Positions 43,236 through 54,488 of a stretch of DNA of 64,000 bases are shown piece after piece. Below the pieces are notes generated by a model. The model searched no databases, was not told where the DNA came from, and saw only the letters and a list, made by a program, of their open reading frames with translations. Every line of letters starts with the position of its first letter. Position 1 is the stretch's first letter. Source of the stretch: WHSO01 sp050485485 (GTDB taxonomy: Bacteria > Pseudomonadota > Alphaproteobacteria > SMXQ01); the NCBI GenBank assembly GCA_050485485.1, contig JBJHBM010000002.1, positions 62,001 through 126,000 of the forward strand, read 5' to 3'. The translations under genes and the position numbers were made by a program.

Positions 43236-44057
43236 ATGCAGAATGTCTTGAATGCCACCAAGCGAGGCGTGGCCGCTTTCAGTGCGGGCGCCATCATGCT
43301 CGCGGGCACCGCGACCATGGCCGCGGAGAAGGTCTCGGCCGATTTCAGCGTCAGCTACAACTCGCACTTCATTTCCTATGGCTCCGACGTGTGGAGCGGG
43401 GGCAGCGACTTCTTCGGCCGCGAATCCACCACCTTCGTCGACGGTGCCGTCACGTTCCAGGTGACGGACGCCTTCAGCATCAACCTCGGCGCCTGGGCCG
43501 ACGTCAACAACAACGCCAGCAGCAGAATCGGCGGCAACCTGCAGGAGATCGATGTCTGGATCGGCGCCAGCTACATGATCGACAAGGTGACCCTCGGCGC
43601 CACCTACCAGAACTGGTTCTATAGCGGCGACGTCGAGGAGATCGTGGACCTCAGCATCGGCTTCGACGATTCGGGCCTTTACGGCGGCGATTTCGCGCTC
43701 AATCCGGAGTTGCTGTGGCACATCCGCACCTCCGGCAACGGCACCCAGGCGACCGGCTCCGTGCTGGTGTTGAGCGTCGGGCCCGAGTTTCCGCTGAGCG
43801 AGGCGCTCACGCTCACCATCCCGGCCGGCGTCGGCTTCCTCATGGACAAGGACTACCACGGCGGTACCAAGAGCGGCTACGCCTACTCCTACGTCGGCGC
43901 GTCGCTGGACTATCCGCTCAGCTTCATCTCGCCCGATTTCGGCGCCTGGGCGCTCAACGCCACCCTGCTGGCCTACTTCACCGACGACAAGGCGATCCCG
44001 AACAACCCGAAGGAGAACTTCGTGACCGGCTCGGTGGGCCTGTCGCTCTCATTCTGA
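43236..44057 (+). CDS. Outer-membrane beta-barrel protein (TorF-like porin)
   Basis: A 273-residue secreted protein (signal ending TATMAAE). The mature part has alternating beta-strand patterns (VSADFSVSYNSHFISYGSD, VTLGATYQNWFYSG, GSVGLSLSF) and ends in Phe, the usual outer-membrane signal. The fold is like the TorF family of putative porins. ATG 43236 follows AAGGGGA. It lies just before the urea uptake operon, but a terminator separates them, so any link to urea or nickel is only by position. Confidence 0.75.
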   Translation: MQNVLNATKRGVAAFSAGAIMLAGTATMAAEKVSADFSVSYNSHFISYGSDVWSGGSDFFGRESTTFVDGAVTFQVTDAFSINLGAWADVNNNASSRIGGNLQEIDVWIGASYMIDKVTLGATYQNWFYSGDVEEIVDLSIGFDDSGLYGGDFALNPELLWHIRTSGNGTQATGSVLVLSVGPEFPLSEALTLTIPAGVGFLMDKDYHGGTKSGYAYSYVGASLDYPLSFISPDFGAWALNATLLAYFTDDKAIPNNPKENFVTGSVGLSLSF

Positions 44058-44068
44058 CGTCCCGGCGC

Positions 44069-44143
44069 GGAGGGCGGGTGTCGCCCTCCGCGATGCAACG
44101 GAAAGCCGCCTTTCCGGTCTCCGGGGAGGCGGCTTTCTCTTTG
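44069..44143 (+). terminator. Two tandem hairpins, second a likely terminator
   Basis: The first stem (GGAGGGCG with CGCCCTCC, 44069-44089) has no T-run. The second (GAAAGCCGCCT at 44101-44111 with AGGCGGCTTTC at 44127-44137) ends in TTTC followed by TCTTTG. Together they probably end transcription of the porin-like gene. Confidence 0.7.
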
Positions 44144-44404
44144 TCCGCCGCGCCTTCCGGCTCCGTCCGGAAATCGGTCGCTTCAAGCCATAATGCCTAT
44201 AATTTATCCTATCTGTGGCCGTTGCCTAAAATATAAACATATCTTGCCGAGCCTCCAGTCGGTCCTGCGCCCGGCACCGCGGCTGTTTTCCGACTCTTCC
44301 GCGCTTTCCGCGTCGTGCGGCACCGCTCCCGGGCTGGCCTGCTTCTTGCTGTGACACCCGTGGGCACCCCGTGCCCCACAGTCAAACGTGGAGGGTCACA
44401 AGAC
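44144..44404 (+). other. Upstream control region of the urt operon
   Basis: This gap contains an AT-rich block (44190-44240) with TATAAT at 44198-44203 and, closer to urtA, a GG-N10-GC pair described separately. No riboswitch-like fold was recognised here and no good NtrC site was seen. Confidence 0.5.
44334..44350 (+). promoter_or_regulatory. Candidate sigma-54 promoter of urtA
   Basis: CTGGCCTGCTTCTTGCT has the invariant GG (44336-44337) and GC (44348-44349) exactly 10 bases apart, near the -24/-12 consensus TGGCAC-N5-TTGCT. It would start transcription about 45 bases before the urtA ATG. Nitrogen-controlled urea transport genes are often sigma-54 dependent. The -24 part matches imperfectly. 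Confidence 0.45.
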
Positions 44405-45700
44405 ATGAGAACCGGCATTCGTGCGTCCCTGGTTGCGGGCGCATTCGCGGCGGCGCTGGCGGCGGGGGCCGCGGCGCAGGCGCAAGACACCATCAAGGTC
44501 GGAATCCTGCATTCGCTTTCCGGCACCATGGCCATCAGCGAGACCACGCTGAAGGACGTGATGCTGATGCTGATCGAGGAGCAGAACAAGAAAGGCGGCC
44601 TGCTCGGCAAGAAGCTGGAGCCGGTGGTCACCGATCCCGCTTCCAACTGGCCGCTGTTCGCCGAGAAGGCGCGCGAGCTGATCACCCAGAACAAGGTCGC
44701 CGTGACCTTCGGCTGCTGGACCTCGGTGTCCCGCAAGTCGGTGCTGCCGGTGTTCGAGGAGCTCAACAGCATCCTGTTCTACCCGGTGCAGTATGAGGGC
44801 GAGGAAAGCTCGCGCAACATCTTCTACACCGGCGCCGCGCCCAACCAGCAGGCGATCCCGGCGGTGGACTACCTGATGAGCGAGGAAGGCGGCTCAGTGA
44901 AGCGCTGGGTCCTGGCGGGCACCGACTACGTCTATCCGCGCACCACCAACCGCATCCTCGAGGCCTACCTCAAGTCCAAGGGCGTGGCCGACGCGGACAT
45001 CATGATCAACTACACCCCGTTCGGGCATTCCGACTGGCAGACCATCGTCGCCGGCATCAAGAAGTTCGGCTCGGCAGGAAAGAAGACGGCGGTCGTCTCC
45101 ACCATCAACGGCGACGCCAACGTGCCGTTCTACAGGGAACTCGCGGCCCAGGGCGTCAAGGCCACCGACATTCCCGTGGTCGCGTTCTCGGTGGGTGAGG
45201 AGGAGCTTGCCGGCATCGACACCGGCCCGCTGGTGGGGCACCTCGCCGCGTGGAACTACTTCCAGAGCGTGGACACGCCGGAGAACAAGGCCTTCATCGA
45301 AACCTGGAAGGCCTTCATCAAGGATCCGAAGCGCGTCACCAACGACCCGATGGAAGCCCATTACATCGGCTTCAACATGTGGGTGAAGGCGGTCGAGAAG
45401 GCGGGCACCACCGATCCTGACGCGGTCATCGACGCCATGATCGGCGTGACCGTTCCCAACCTCACCGGCGGCTATTCGGCGATGATGCCGAACCACCACA
45501 TCACCAAGCCGGTGCTGATCGGCGAGATTCAGGCCGATGGCCAGTTCTCGACCGTGTGGCAGACCCAGGGCGAGATCGTCGCCGAGGAGTGGTCGCCCCA
45601 TCTGCCGGGATCGCGCGACCTGATCTCGGATTGGCGCAAGCCGCTCTCGTGCGGAAACTTCAACGTCAAGACCGGGAAGTGCTCCGGCCAGGCGATGTAG
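44405..45700 (+). CDS. urtA: Urea ABC transporter substrate-binding protein
   Basis: A 431-residue secreted binding protein (signal ending AAAQAQ). It matches UrtA throughout: IKVGILHSLSGTMAISE, FGCWTSVSRKSVLPVFEE, FYPVQYEGEESSRNIFYTGA, and NHHITKPVLIGEIQADGQF, with Cys in the C-terminal CGNFN...GKCSG region. UrtA delivers urea to UrtBC. GGAGGG precedes the ATG. A strong hairpin after the stop may raise UrtA over the downstream genes. It heads a continuous urt-ure series. Confidence 0.95.
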   Translation: MRTGIRASLVAGAFAAALAAGAAAQAQDTIKVGILHSLSGTMAISETTLKDVMLMLIEEQNKKGGLLGKKLEPVVTDPASNWPLFAEKARELITQNKVAVTFGCWTSVSRKSVLPVFEELNSILFYPVQYEGEESSRNIFYTGAAPNQQAIPAVDYLMSEEGGSVKRWVLAGTDYVYPRTTNRILEAYLKSKGVADADIMINYTPFGHSDWQTIVAGIKKFGSAGKKTAVVSTINGDANVPFYRELAAQGVKATDIPVVAFSVGEEELAGIDTGPLVGHLAAWNYFQSVDTPENKAFIETWKAFIKDPKRVTNDPMEAHYIGFNMWVKAVEKAGTTDPDAVIDAMIGVTVPNLTGGYSAMMPNHHITKPVLIGEIQADGQFSTVWQTQGEIVAEEWSPHLPGSRDLISDWRKPLSCGNFNVKTGKCSGQAM

Positions 45701-45741
45701 CGTTCGGATCGGCCGTACCACCCGGACCGGAGGGGAGAGGA

Positions 45742-45764
45742 CAGGGGCGCAGGAAGCGCCCCTG
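45742..45764 (+). promoter_or_regulatory. Hairpin between urtA and urtB
   Basis: CAGGGGCGC-AGGAA-GCGCCCCTG is a perfect 9-bp stem with a 5-base loop and no T-run. A structure between a binding-protein gene and its permease gene is common and favours more binding protein. Confidence 0.6.
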
Positions 45765-45803
45765 CCGCTCCGGCCCAGACGACGACCGCCTGAGGGGCCG
45801 CGC

Positions 45804-47411
45804 ATGTTCCGACGTATCGCTTTTCTGTTCGCGTTCCTGTTCCTGATCGTGCAGTCGCCGGCGGCAGCCCAGGGCGTGCAGGACGTGGGCGCCATTCTCA
45901 AGGGCTTCGCCGCCGACAATTTCGCCGCGACCGATGCCGCGGTGACGGCGCTCGCCGCCAGCGGCGCGCCCCAGGCGGCCGACGTCATCGCGGCCGTCCA
46001 GGAAGGCCGTCTCCTGTTCCATCCCCAGACCCGGGCCGTGGTGCTCAAGGGCGCCGGCAACGTCCTGCTCGACCCCGCCACCATGGAGCCGCTCGCGGGC
46101 GAGGCCTCGTTCGGCCTGCGCCCGGTGCGGCTCAACAACCGGGTGCGCGGCGCGATCACGGCGGCGCTCGGGTCGCTGCGGCTGGAAAGCCCCGACCCGG
46201 CGCAGCGCCGCGCCGCCGCCGCCGCCGTGTTCCGGTCGCGCGACGCGGCCACGCTGCCCTCGCTCGAGCGCGCCATCGCCAAGGAGACCGACGGTCGCAT
46301 CCGCGCGCTCCTGCTCCAGGCCCAGGCCGCGATCCTGCTCGCCGCGCCCGACGTGCCGGAGGCCGGCCGCATGGCGGCGGTCGAGCGTATCGCCGCGCGC
46401 GGCGACCGCGAGGCGCTCGTGCTGCTGCGCGGGGTGCCCGCCGACGCGCCTCCGGCGGTCGCCGCCGCGGCGGCCGCGGCCATCACGGCGATCGAGCGCA
46501 ACCTCGCCATGTGGGCCGCGGCCCAGAACCTGTGGCACGGCATATCGCTCGGCTCGATCCTGCTGCTCGCCGCCATCGGCCTCGCCATCACCTTCGGCCA
46601 GATGGGCGTCATCAACATGGCTCACGGCGAGATGGTGATGCTCGGCGCCTACACCACCTTCGTGGTGCAGTCGTGGCTAGCGGCGTCCTATCCGGGGCTG
46701 CTCCATCTCTCGCTCGCGATCTCGGTGCCGGCGGCGTTTCTGGTCGCAGGCGCGGCCGGCGTCGCGATCGAGCGCGGCGTGATCCGCTTCCTCTACGGCC
46801 GCCCGCTCGAGACGCTGCTCGCGACCTGGGGCATCTCGCTCGTTCTTCAGCAGGCGGTGCGCACTGCCTTCGGCCCCACCAACAAGGAGGTGGTGGCGCC
46901 CGAATGGATGTCGGGGGCGTTCCAGGTCGGCCAGCTTACCCTCACCTGGGGCCGCTTCTGGATCGTGATCTTCGCCCTCGTGGTGTTCGCGCTGCTGCTG
47001 GCGGCGATCAAGTTCACGCGCTTCGGGCTGGAGATGCGCGCCGTGACCCAGAACCGCGCCATGGCCTCCGCCATGGGCGTGCGTACCCACTGGGTGGACG
47101 CGCTGACCTTCGGCCTCGGCTCGGGCATCGCGGGCATCGCCGGGGTCGCGCTCACCCAGATCGACAACGTCTCGCCCAACCTCGGCCAGGGCTACCTGAT
47201 CGACAGCTTCCTCGTGGTGGTGTTCGGCGGCGTCGGCAACCTGTGGGGCACGCTGGTGGGCGCGTTCTCGCTCGGGATCGCGAACAAGCTGCTGGAGCCC
47301 TACGCCGGCGCGGTGCTGGGCAAGATCGTGCTGCTGGTGCTGATCATCATGTTCATACAGAAGCGCCCGCGCGGCCTGTTCGCGCTCAAGGGCCGGGCGG
47401 TGGAATCGTGA
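45804..47411 (+). CDS. urtB: Urea ABC transporter permease UrtB
   Basis: A 535-residue permease. It has a signal, a long periplasmic N-terminal domain (about 22-230, Ala-rich, helical) typical of UrtB, then about eight membrane helices of the LivH type (ISLGSILLLAAIGLAITFGQ, INMAHGEMVMLGAYTTF, QIDNVSPNLGQGYLIDSF). With UrtC it forms the membrane channel for urea. The stop overlaps the urtC start by 4 bp. Confidence 0.95.
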   Translation: MFRRIAFLFAFLFLIVQSPAAAQGVQDVGAILKGFAADNFAATDAAVTALAASGAPQAADVIAAVQEGRLLFHPQTRAVVLKGAGNVLLDPATMEPLAGEASFGLRPVRLNNRVRGAITAALGSLRLESPDPAQRRAAAAAVFRSRDAATLPSLERAIAKETDGRIRALLLQAQAAILLAAPDVPEAGRMAAVERIAARGDREALVLLRGVPADAPPAVAAAAAAAITAIERNLAMWAAAQNLWHGISLGSILLLAAIGLAITFGQMGVINMAHGEMVMLGAYTTFVVQSWLAASYPGLLHLSLAISVPAAFLVAGAAGVAIERGVIRFLYGRPLETLLATWGISLVLQQAVRTAFGPTNKEVVAPEWMSGAFQVGQLTLTWGRFWIVIFALVVFALLLAAIKFTRFGLEMRAVTQNRAMASAMGVRTHWVDALTFGLGSGIAGIAGVALTQIDNVSPNLGQGYLIDSFLVVVFGGVGNLWGTLVGAFSLGIANKLLEPYAGAVLGKIVLLVLIIMFIQKRPRGLFALKGRAVES

Positions 47412-48547
47412 TCGCCGCGCTCTACCGCTCCGACCGCCTCGGCGCCATGCTGGTGATCCTGCTGGTGGGCGCCGCCGCGCTGGTGCCGATCCTGAGCCTC
47501 GCGGTGGACGGCGGCTCGCCGCTGCACCTGTCGAGCTACGCCGTTTCCCTGATGGGCAAATACCTGTGCTACGCGCTGCTCGCGCTGGCGGTGGACCTCG
47601 TGTGGGGCTACTGCGGAATCCTGTCGCTCGGGCACGGCGCGTTCTTCGCGCTGGGCGGCTACGCCATGGGCATGTACCTGATGCGCCAGATCGGCTCCCG
47701 CGGCGTCTACGGACACCCGGAACTGCCCGACTTCATGGTGTTCCTCAACTGGTCCGAGCTGCCGTGGTACTGGTACGGCTTCGACCAGTTCTGGTTCGCG
47801 GCCCTGATGGTGGTCCTGGCGCCGGGCCTGCTTGCCTTCGTATTCGGCTGGTTCGCGTTCCGCTCGCGCGTCACGGGCGTCTATCTCTCGATCATCACCC
47901 AGGCGATGACCTTCGCGCTGATGCTCGCGTTCTTCCGCAACGACATGGGCTTGGGCGGCAACAATGGCCTCACCGACTTCAAGGACATCCTCGGCTTCAG
48001 CGTGCAGGCGCCCGGCACGCGCGCGGGGCTGTTCGCGGCCTCCGCGCTGGCGCTGGCGGGCGGCTACCTGCTGTGCCGCTACGTCACGCGCTCGCATTTC
48101 GGCAAGGTGCTGATCGCCGTGCGCGACGCGGAGGCGCGCGCCCGCTTCACCGGCTACCGGGTCGAGTTCTACAAGACCGTGGTGTTCGTGATCTCGGCCT
48201 GCCTCGCCGGCATCGCGGGCGCGCTCTACGTGCCCCAGGTCGGCATCATCAATCCCGGTGAGTTCTCGCCCGCCAACTCGATCGAGATCATCGTCTGGGT
48301 GGCGGTCGGCGGGCGCGGCACCCTCACCGGCGCGGTGCTGGGCGGCGTGCTGGTCAACTGGCTCAAGACCGTGTTCACGACCGGGGCGCTGGCGCCCTAC
48401 TGGCTGTTCGCGCTGGGCGGGCTGTTCGTCGCGGTCACGCTGCTGCTGCCCCGGGGCATCGTCGGCACCGCCCTCGACCTGTGGGCGCGGATGGGCGCCT
48501 GGCGGCGGCGCGGGGCCGAGGCTCCGCGCCCGGCGCCGGCGGAATAG
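47408..48547 (+). CDS. urtC: Urea ABC transporter permease UrtC
   Basis: A 379-residue LivM-type permease with about ten membrane helices, GILSLGHGAFFALGGYAMG near the start, FRNDMGLGGNNGLTDFKDIL in a loop, and the GYRVEFYKTVVFVISACLAG segment. It starts at GTG overlapping the urtB stop (GTGA). The C-terminus ends in a short Arg/Pro-rich tail. Partner of UrtB. Confidence 0.95.
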   Translation: MIAALYRSDRLGAMLVILLVGAAALVPILSLAVDGGSPLHLSSYAVSLMGKYLCYALLALAVDLVWGYCGILSLGHGAFFALGGYAMGMYLMRQIGSRGVYGHPELPDFMVFLNWSELPWYWYGFDQFWFAALMVVLAPGLLAFVFGWFAFRSRVTGVYLSIITQAMTFALMLAFFRNDMGLGGNNGLTDFKDILGFSVQAPGTRAGLFAASALALAGGYLLCRYVTRSHFGKVLIAVRDAEARARFTGYRVEFYKTVVFVISACLAGIAGALYVPQVGIINPGEFSPANSIEIIVWVAVGGRGTLTGAVLGGVLVNWLKTVFTTGALAPYWLFALGGLFVAVTLLLPRGIVGTALDLWARMGAWRRRGAEAPRPAPAE

Positions 48548-48557
48548 GGGGCGCGCC

Positions 48558-49319
<762 letters not shown>

Positions 49320-49320
49320 C

Positions 49321-50016
49321 ATGCTGGCGGTCGAGAACGTCGATCTGTTCTACGGCGCCGCCCAGGCGCTGCGCCGCGTCTCGGTCACGGCCGAGCCCGG
49401 CAAGGTCACCTGCGTCATGGGGCGCAACGGGGTCGGCAAGACCAGCCTGCTGCGCGCGCTGGTCGGGCTGCAGCCGATCCGGGCCGGGCGCATCGGCTGG
49501 GAGGGGGCGGACATCTCCGGCCTGCCGCCGCACGCGCGCGCGGCGCGCGGCATCGCCTACGTGCCGCAGGGGCGCGAGATCTTCCCGCTGCTGACCGTGC
49601 AGGAGAACCTGATGGTGGGCTATGCGCGGCTTCCGCGCGCGCAGCGCTTCGTGCCCGACGAGATCTTCGAGCTGTTCCCGGTGCTCGCCGACATGCTCTC
49701 GCGGCGCGGGGGCGACCTCTCGGGCGGCCAGCAGCAGCAGCTCGCCCTCGCGCGCGCGCTGGTGACGCGCCCGCGCCTCCTGGTGCTCGACGAGCCGACC
49801 GAGGGTATCCAGCCCTCCATCATCAAGGACATCGAGCGCGTGATCCGGCGCCTCGCCGCGCGCGGCGACATGGCGATCCTGCTGGTGGAGCAGTATTTCG
49901 AGTTCGCCCGCGACCTCGCCGACCTGTTCGCGGTGATGGACCGCGGCGAGGTGGTGCTGTCGGGCGCGCGCGCCGACATGGTGGAGGCGGACGTGCGCCG
50001 CTTCCTGGTGGTCTGA
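49321..50016 (+). CDS. urtE: Urea ABC transporter ATPase UrtE
   Basis: A 231-residue LivF-type ATPase: Walker A MGRNGVGKTSLLRALVG, signature LSGGQQQQLALARALV, Walker B LLVLDEPTEGIQPS and H-loop LLVEQYFEFARD. Second ATPase of the urea importer. Its stop shares one base with the ureD start (TGATG), showing that uptake and urease genes form one operon. Confidence 0.95.
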   Translation: MLAVENVDLFYGAAQALRRVSVTAEPGKVTCVMGRNGVGKTSLLRALVGLQPIRAGRIGWEGADISGLPPHARAARGIAYVPQGREIFPLLTVQENLMVGYARLPRAQRFVPDEIFELFPVLADMLSRRGGDLSGGQQQQLALARALVTRPRLLVLDEPTEGIQPSIIKDIERVIRRLAARGDMAILLVEQYFEFARDLADLFAVMDRGEVVLSGARADMVEADVRRFLVV

Positions 50017-50951
50017 TGGACGCGCCGGCCGCGATGCCGGATCTTCCCGCGCCCGCGCGCGGGGCCCAGGCTTTGCCCGCGCTGGAGCGCGGGGAGGGCG
50101 CCGCCGAGATCGGCTTCGCTGTGCGCGGCGGCGCGACCCGGCTCGCCCATCTCTACCAGCGCGCGCCGTGCCGGGTGCTGTCGCCGCGCGTGGCGGCGGG
50201 GGAACCGCTCCAGGCCGTAATGGTGACCACCTCGGGCGGGCTCGCCTGCGGCGACCGCCTGCGGCTCGCGCTCGCGGCCGGGGCGGGGACGGCGGCCCAG
50301 GTCGCGACCCAGGCGGCGGAGAAGGTCTACCGCGCCCGGGGCGCCGATCCCGCGCGCGTCGACTGCGCCCTCGAGGCCGCGGCCGGAGCGTGGCTCGAAT
50401 GGCTGCCCCAGGAGACCATCCTGTTCGACGGCGCCCGGCTCGCGCGCCGTACCCGCGCCGAGGTCGCGCCGGGGGCGCGCCTGCTCGCCTGCGAGCAGGT
50501 GGTGCTGGGGCGCGTCGCGATGGGGGAATCGTTCGTGCGCGGCGCGCTCCACGACCGCTGGGAAGTGTTCCGCGGCGGCCGGCTCGCGTGGTGCGACGCG
50601 CTCGCGCTCGGGGACGGAGGCGCGGACGGGGACGCGGACGGGGCTGCCGGGCCGCGCGCGGCCCCCTGGGGCCTCGCCGGGGCCGCGTCGCTCGCCACCC
50701 TCCTCTATGTCGCCGACGACGCGCCCGCCCGGCTCGGGGACGCGCGCGCGATCCTCGCCGCGGCCCTCGACGGCGCCGGGGGGGACGGGGCGGAGGCCCG
50801 CGGGGCGGCCACCGTCGTCAACGGGGTGCTGGTGGCGCGCGCGCTCGGGACGGCGCCGGCGGTGCGCGCGGTTTTAAGCGTGCTGGTTGCGAATTTTAGG
50901 GGATGCGCGGGAGGGTTTCAGGCGGCCGTCCCGCGCGTCTGGACGGTCTGA
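50016..50951 (+). CDS. ureD: Urease accessory protein UreD
   Basis: A 311-residue UreD protein. It has the family strands ARGAQALPALERGEGAAEIG, APCRVLSPRVAAGEPLQAV, TSGGLACGDRLRLALAAG, QAAEKVYRARG and the EWLPQETILFDGARL segment. UreD acts as a scaffold that, with UreF and UreG, loads nickel into UreABC. A stretch rich in Asp/Ala/Gly (about residues 205-220) is low complexity. It is directly coupled to urtE. Confidence 0.9.
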   Translation: MDAPAAMPDLPAPARGAQALPALERGEGAAEIGFAVRGGATRLAHLYQRAPCRVLSPRVAAGEPLQAVMVTTSGGLACGDRLRLALAAGAGTAAQVATQAAEKVYRARGADPARVDCALEAAAGAWLEWLPQETILFDGARLARRTRAEVAPGARLLACEQVVLGRVAMGESFVRGALHDRWEVFRGGRLAWCDALALGDGGADGDADGAAGPRAAPWGLAGAASLATLLYVADDAPARLGDARAILAAALDGAGGDGAEARGAATVVNGVLVARALGTAPAVRAVLSVLVANFRGCAGGFQAAVPRVWTV

Positions 50952-50965
50952 GGAAGGAGGCGGAC

Positions 50966-51268
50966 ATGCAGCTCACGCCGCGCGAAAAAGACAAGCTTTT
51001 CATCAGCATGGCGGCCGAGGTGGCGCGCCGCAGGCTGGCCCGCGGGGTGCGCCTCAACCACCCCGAAGCCATTGCCTTGATTACCGATTTCGTCGTCGAA
51101 GGCGCCCGCGACGGCCGCGCCGTCGCCGAGCTCATGCGCGACGGGGCCACCGTTCTCGCCCGCGACCAGGTGATGGAAGGCGTGCCCGAGATGATCCCCG
51201 AGATCCAGGTCGAAGCGACCTTTCCCGACGGCACCAAGCTCGTCACCGTCCACGAACCGATCCGCTGA
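50966..51268 (+). CDS. ureA: Urease gamma subunit
   Basis: A 100-residue UreA protein with the family pattern MQLTPREKDKLFISMAAEVA, LNHPEAIALITDFVVEGARD and PEIQVEATFPDGTKLVTVHE. Length is typical. AGGAAGGAGG precedes the ATG. Forms the urease apoprotein with UreB and UreC. Confidence 0.97.
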   Translation: MQLTPREKDKLFISMAAEVARRRLARGVRLNHPEAIALITDFVVEGARDGRAVAELMRDGATVLARDQVMEGVPEMIPEIQVEATFPDGTKLVTVHEPIR

Positions 51269-51278
51269 GGAGACACGC

Positions 51279-51592
51279 ATGATCCCGGGCGAAATCATCC
51301 CCGCCGCCGGCGAGATCGAGCTCAATGCCGGGCGCGACGCGATCGAGATCGCGGTCGCCAATACCGGAGATCGGCCGATCCAGGTCGGCAGCCATTACCA
51401 TTTCTTCGAGACCAACCCGGCGTTGTCCTTCGACCGCGCCCTCGCGCGCGGGATGCGGCTCGACATCCCGTCCGGCACCGCGGTCAGGTTCGAACCCGGC
51501 CAGACCCGCACCGTGCGGCTGATCCCCTATGCCGGCGCCCGCGTGGTCCACGGCTTCAGGGCCGGGATCAAGGGGCCGCTGGGAGGCGCGCG

Positions 51593-51596
<4 letters not shown>
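51279..51596 (+). CDS. ureB: Urease beta subunit
   Basis: A 105-residue UreB protein: MIPGEIIPAAGEIELNAGRD, IQVGSHYHFFETNPALSFDR, GMRLDIPSGTAVRFEPGQ and RVVHGFRAGIKG, all typical. It overlaps ureC by 4 bp (ATGA). Confidence 0.97.
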
Positions 51597-53305
<1,709 letters not shown>

Positions 53306-53316
53306 GGAGGCGAAGG

Positions 53317-53811
53317 ATGGAACGGGTCACGGAGATTCTTCCTGCAGGTGCCTGGCCGCGGGCGGTGGCCGAGGACGTGGTTCGGCTCGCCTACGACGAC
53401 CGCCTGCGGCGCCGCAAGTGTCACGTGGGCGCCAGTGGTCGTGCCTTCCTGCTCGACCTCCCGGACGTGCGGCTGCTCGCCGACGGCGACGGGTTGCGGC
53501 TCGCCTCGGGCACGGTCATCGCCGTGGAGGCGCTGCCGGAAGCGCTGCTGGAAGTCGCGGGCGATCCCGCGCTCCTCGCGCGCGTCGCCTGGCATCTCGG
53601 CAACCGTCACGTCGCCGTCGAGGTCGGACGGGGCACGCTCCGGCTGCGCGAGGACAAGGTGACGGCGGACCTGCTCGCGCGGCTCGGCGTGTGTGCCGTG
53701 CCCCTGTCGGCGCCGTTCAACCCGGAAGGCGGCGCCCACGGCGCGCTCGGCCACGACCGCGCGCCCACCCATACCCATCCGTATCCGCACATCCGGGGCG
53801 TGCCGGGATGA
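53317..53811 (+). CDS. ureE: Urease accessory protein UreE
   Basis: A 164-residue UreE nickel chaperone: N-terminal peptide-binding domain and a metal-binding domain with AWHLGNRHVAVEV. The C-terminus has a short His motif (APTHTHPYPHIRG), suited to nickel binding. It passes nickel to the UreG complex. GAGGAGGCGAAGG precedes the ATG. The stop overlaps the ureF start. Confidence 0.93.
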   Translation: MERVTEILPAGAWPRAVAEDVVRLAYDDRLRRRKCHVGASGRAFLLDLPDVRLLADGDGLRLASGTVIAVEALPEALLEVAGDPALLARVAWHLGNRHVAVEVGRGTLRLREDKVTADLLARLGVCAVPLSAPFNPEGGAHGALGHDRAPTHTHPYPHIRGVPG

Positions 53812-54488
53812 CCGGCGGCGCCGCGCTCTATCGCCTGCTCAACTGGCTGTCGCCGGCCTATCCGGTCGGCGCCTTCGCCTATAGCCACGGCCTCGAATGG
53901 GCAGTGGACTCGGGTGCAGTCCACGACCGCGCGTCGCTCGCGGACTGGATTGCCGGCATCCTCCGTCACGGCGCCGGGCGCGTGGACGGCGCGCTGTTCG
54001 CCGCCGCCTGGCGCGCGGGGGCTGCCCGGGACGATGCGGCGCTCGACGCCGTCGCAGCCCTCGCGCTCGCCTGGCGCGGCACCGCCGAGACGGCGCTCGA
54101 AAGCATGGCCCAAGGCACCGCCTTCGCGGGCACGACCGTCGCCGCCTGGGGGGATGCGAGGCTCGGCGGTCTGCTCGGCCGTCATGAGGGGCGTGTGACG
54201 CTCCCCGTGGCGGCCGGGCTCGCGCTCTCCCCCGACGTCCCGCTCGACGAAGCCCTGCTTGCCTATTTCACGGCCTTCGCCGCGAACCTCGCGAGCGCGG
54301 GTGTGCGGTTGGTGCCGCTCGGCCAGACCGACGGGCAGATGGCACTTGCCGCGCTCGAGCCGGCGGTTGCCGCGGCGGCGCGTGCCGGCGCTACGGCCGA
54401 CCTCGGTACCCTCGGCACGGCGGCGCCGATGGCCGATCTCGCCAGCATGCTCCACGAAACCCAATACACGAGGATTTTCCGGTCATGA
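53808..54488 (+). CDS. ureF: Urease accessory protein UreF
   Basis: A 226-residue helical UreF: LLNWLSPAYPVGAFAYSHGL, with AVDSGAVHDRASLADWI, and a C-terminal VRLVPLGQTDGQMALAALEP. It sits between UreD and UreG during urease activation and controls UreG GTP use. Start and stop overlap ureE and ureG by 4 bp each. Confidence 0.93.
   Translation: MTGGAALYRLLNWLSPAYPVGAFAYSHGLEWAVDSGAVHDRASLADWIAGILRHGAGRVDGALFAAAWRAGAARDDAALDAVAALALAWRGTAETALESMAQGTAFAGTTVAAWGDARLGGLLGRHEGRVTLPVAAGLALSPDVPLDEALLAYFTAFAANLASAGVRLVPLGQTDGQMALAALEPAVAAAARAGATADLGTLGTAAPMADLASMLHETQYTRIFRS

Noticed and set aside
44198..44203. TATAAT as a sigma-70 -10 box for urtA
   Set aside because: The hexamer is perfect, but no acceptable -35 lies 16-18 bp upstream and it is over 200 bp from the start; it stays only as part of the AT-rich control region.
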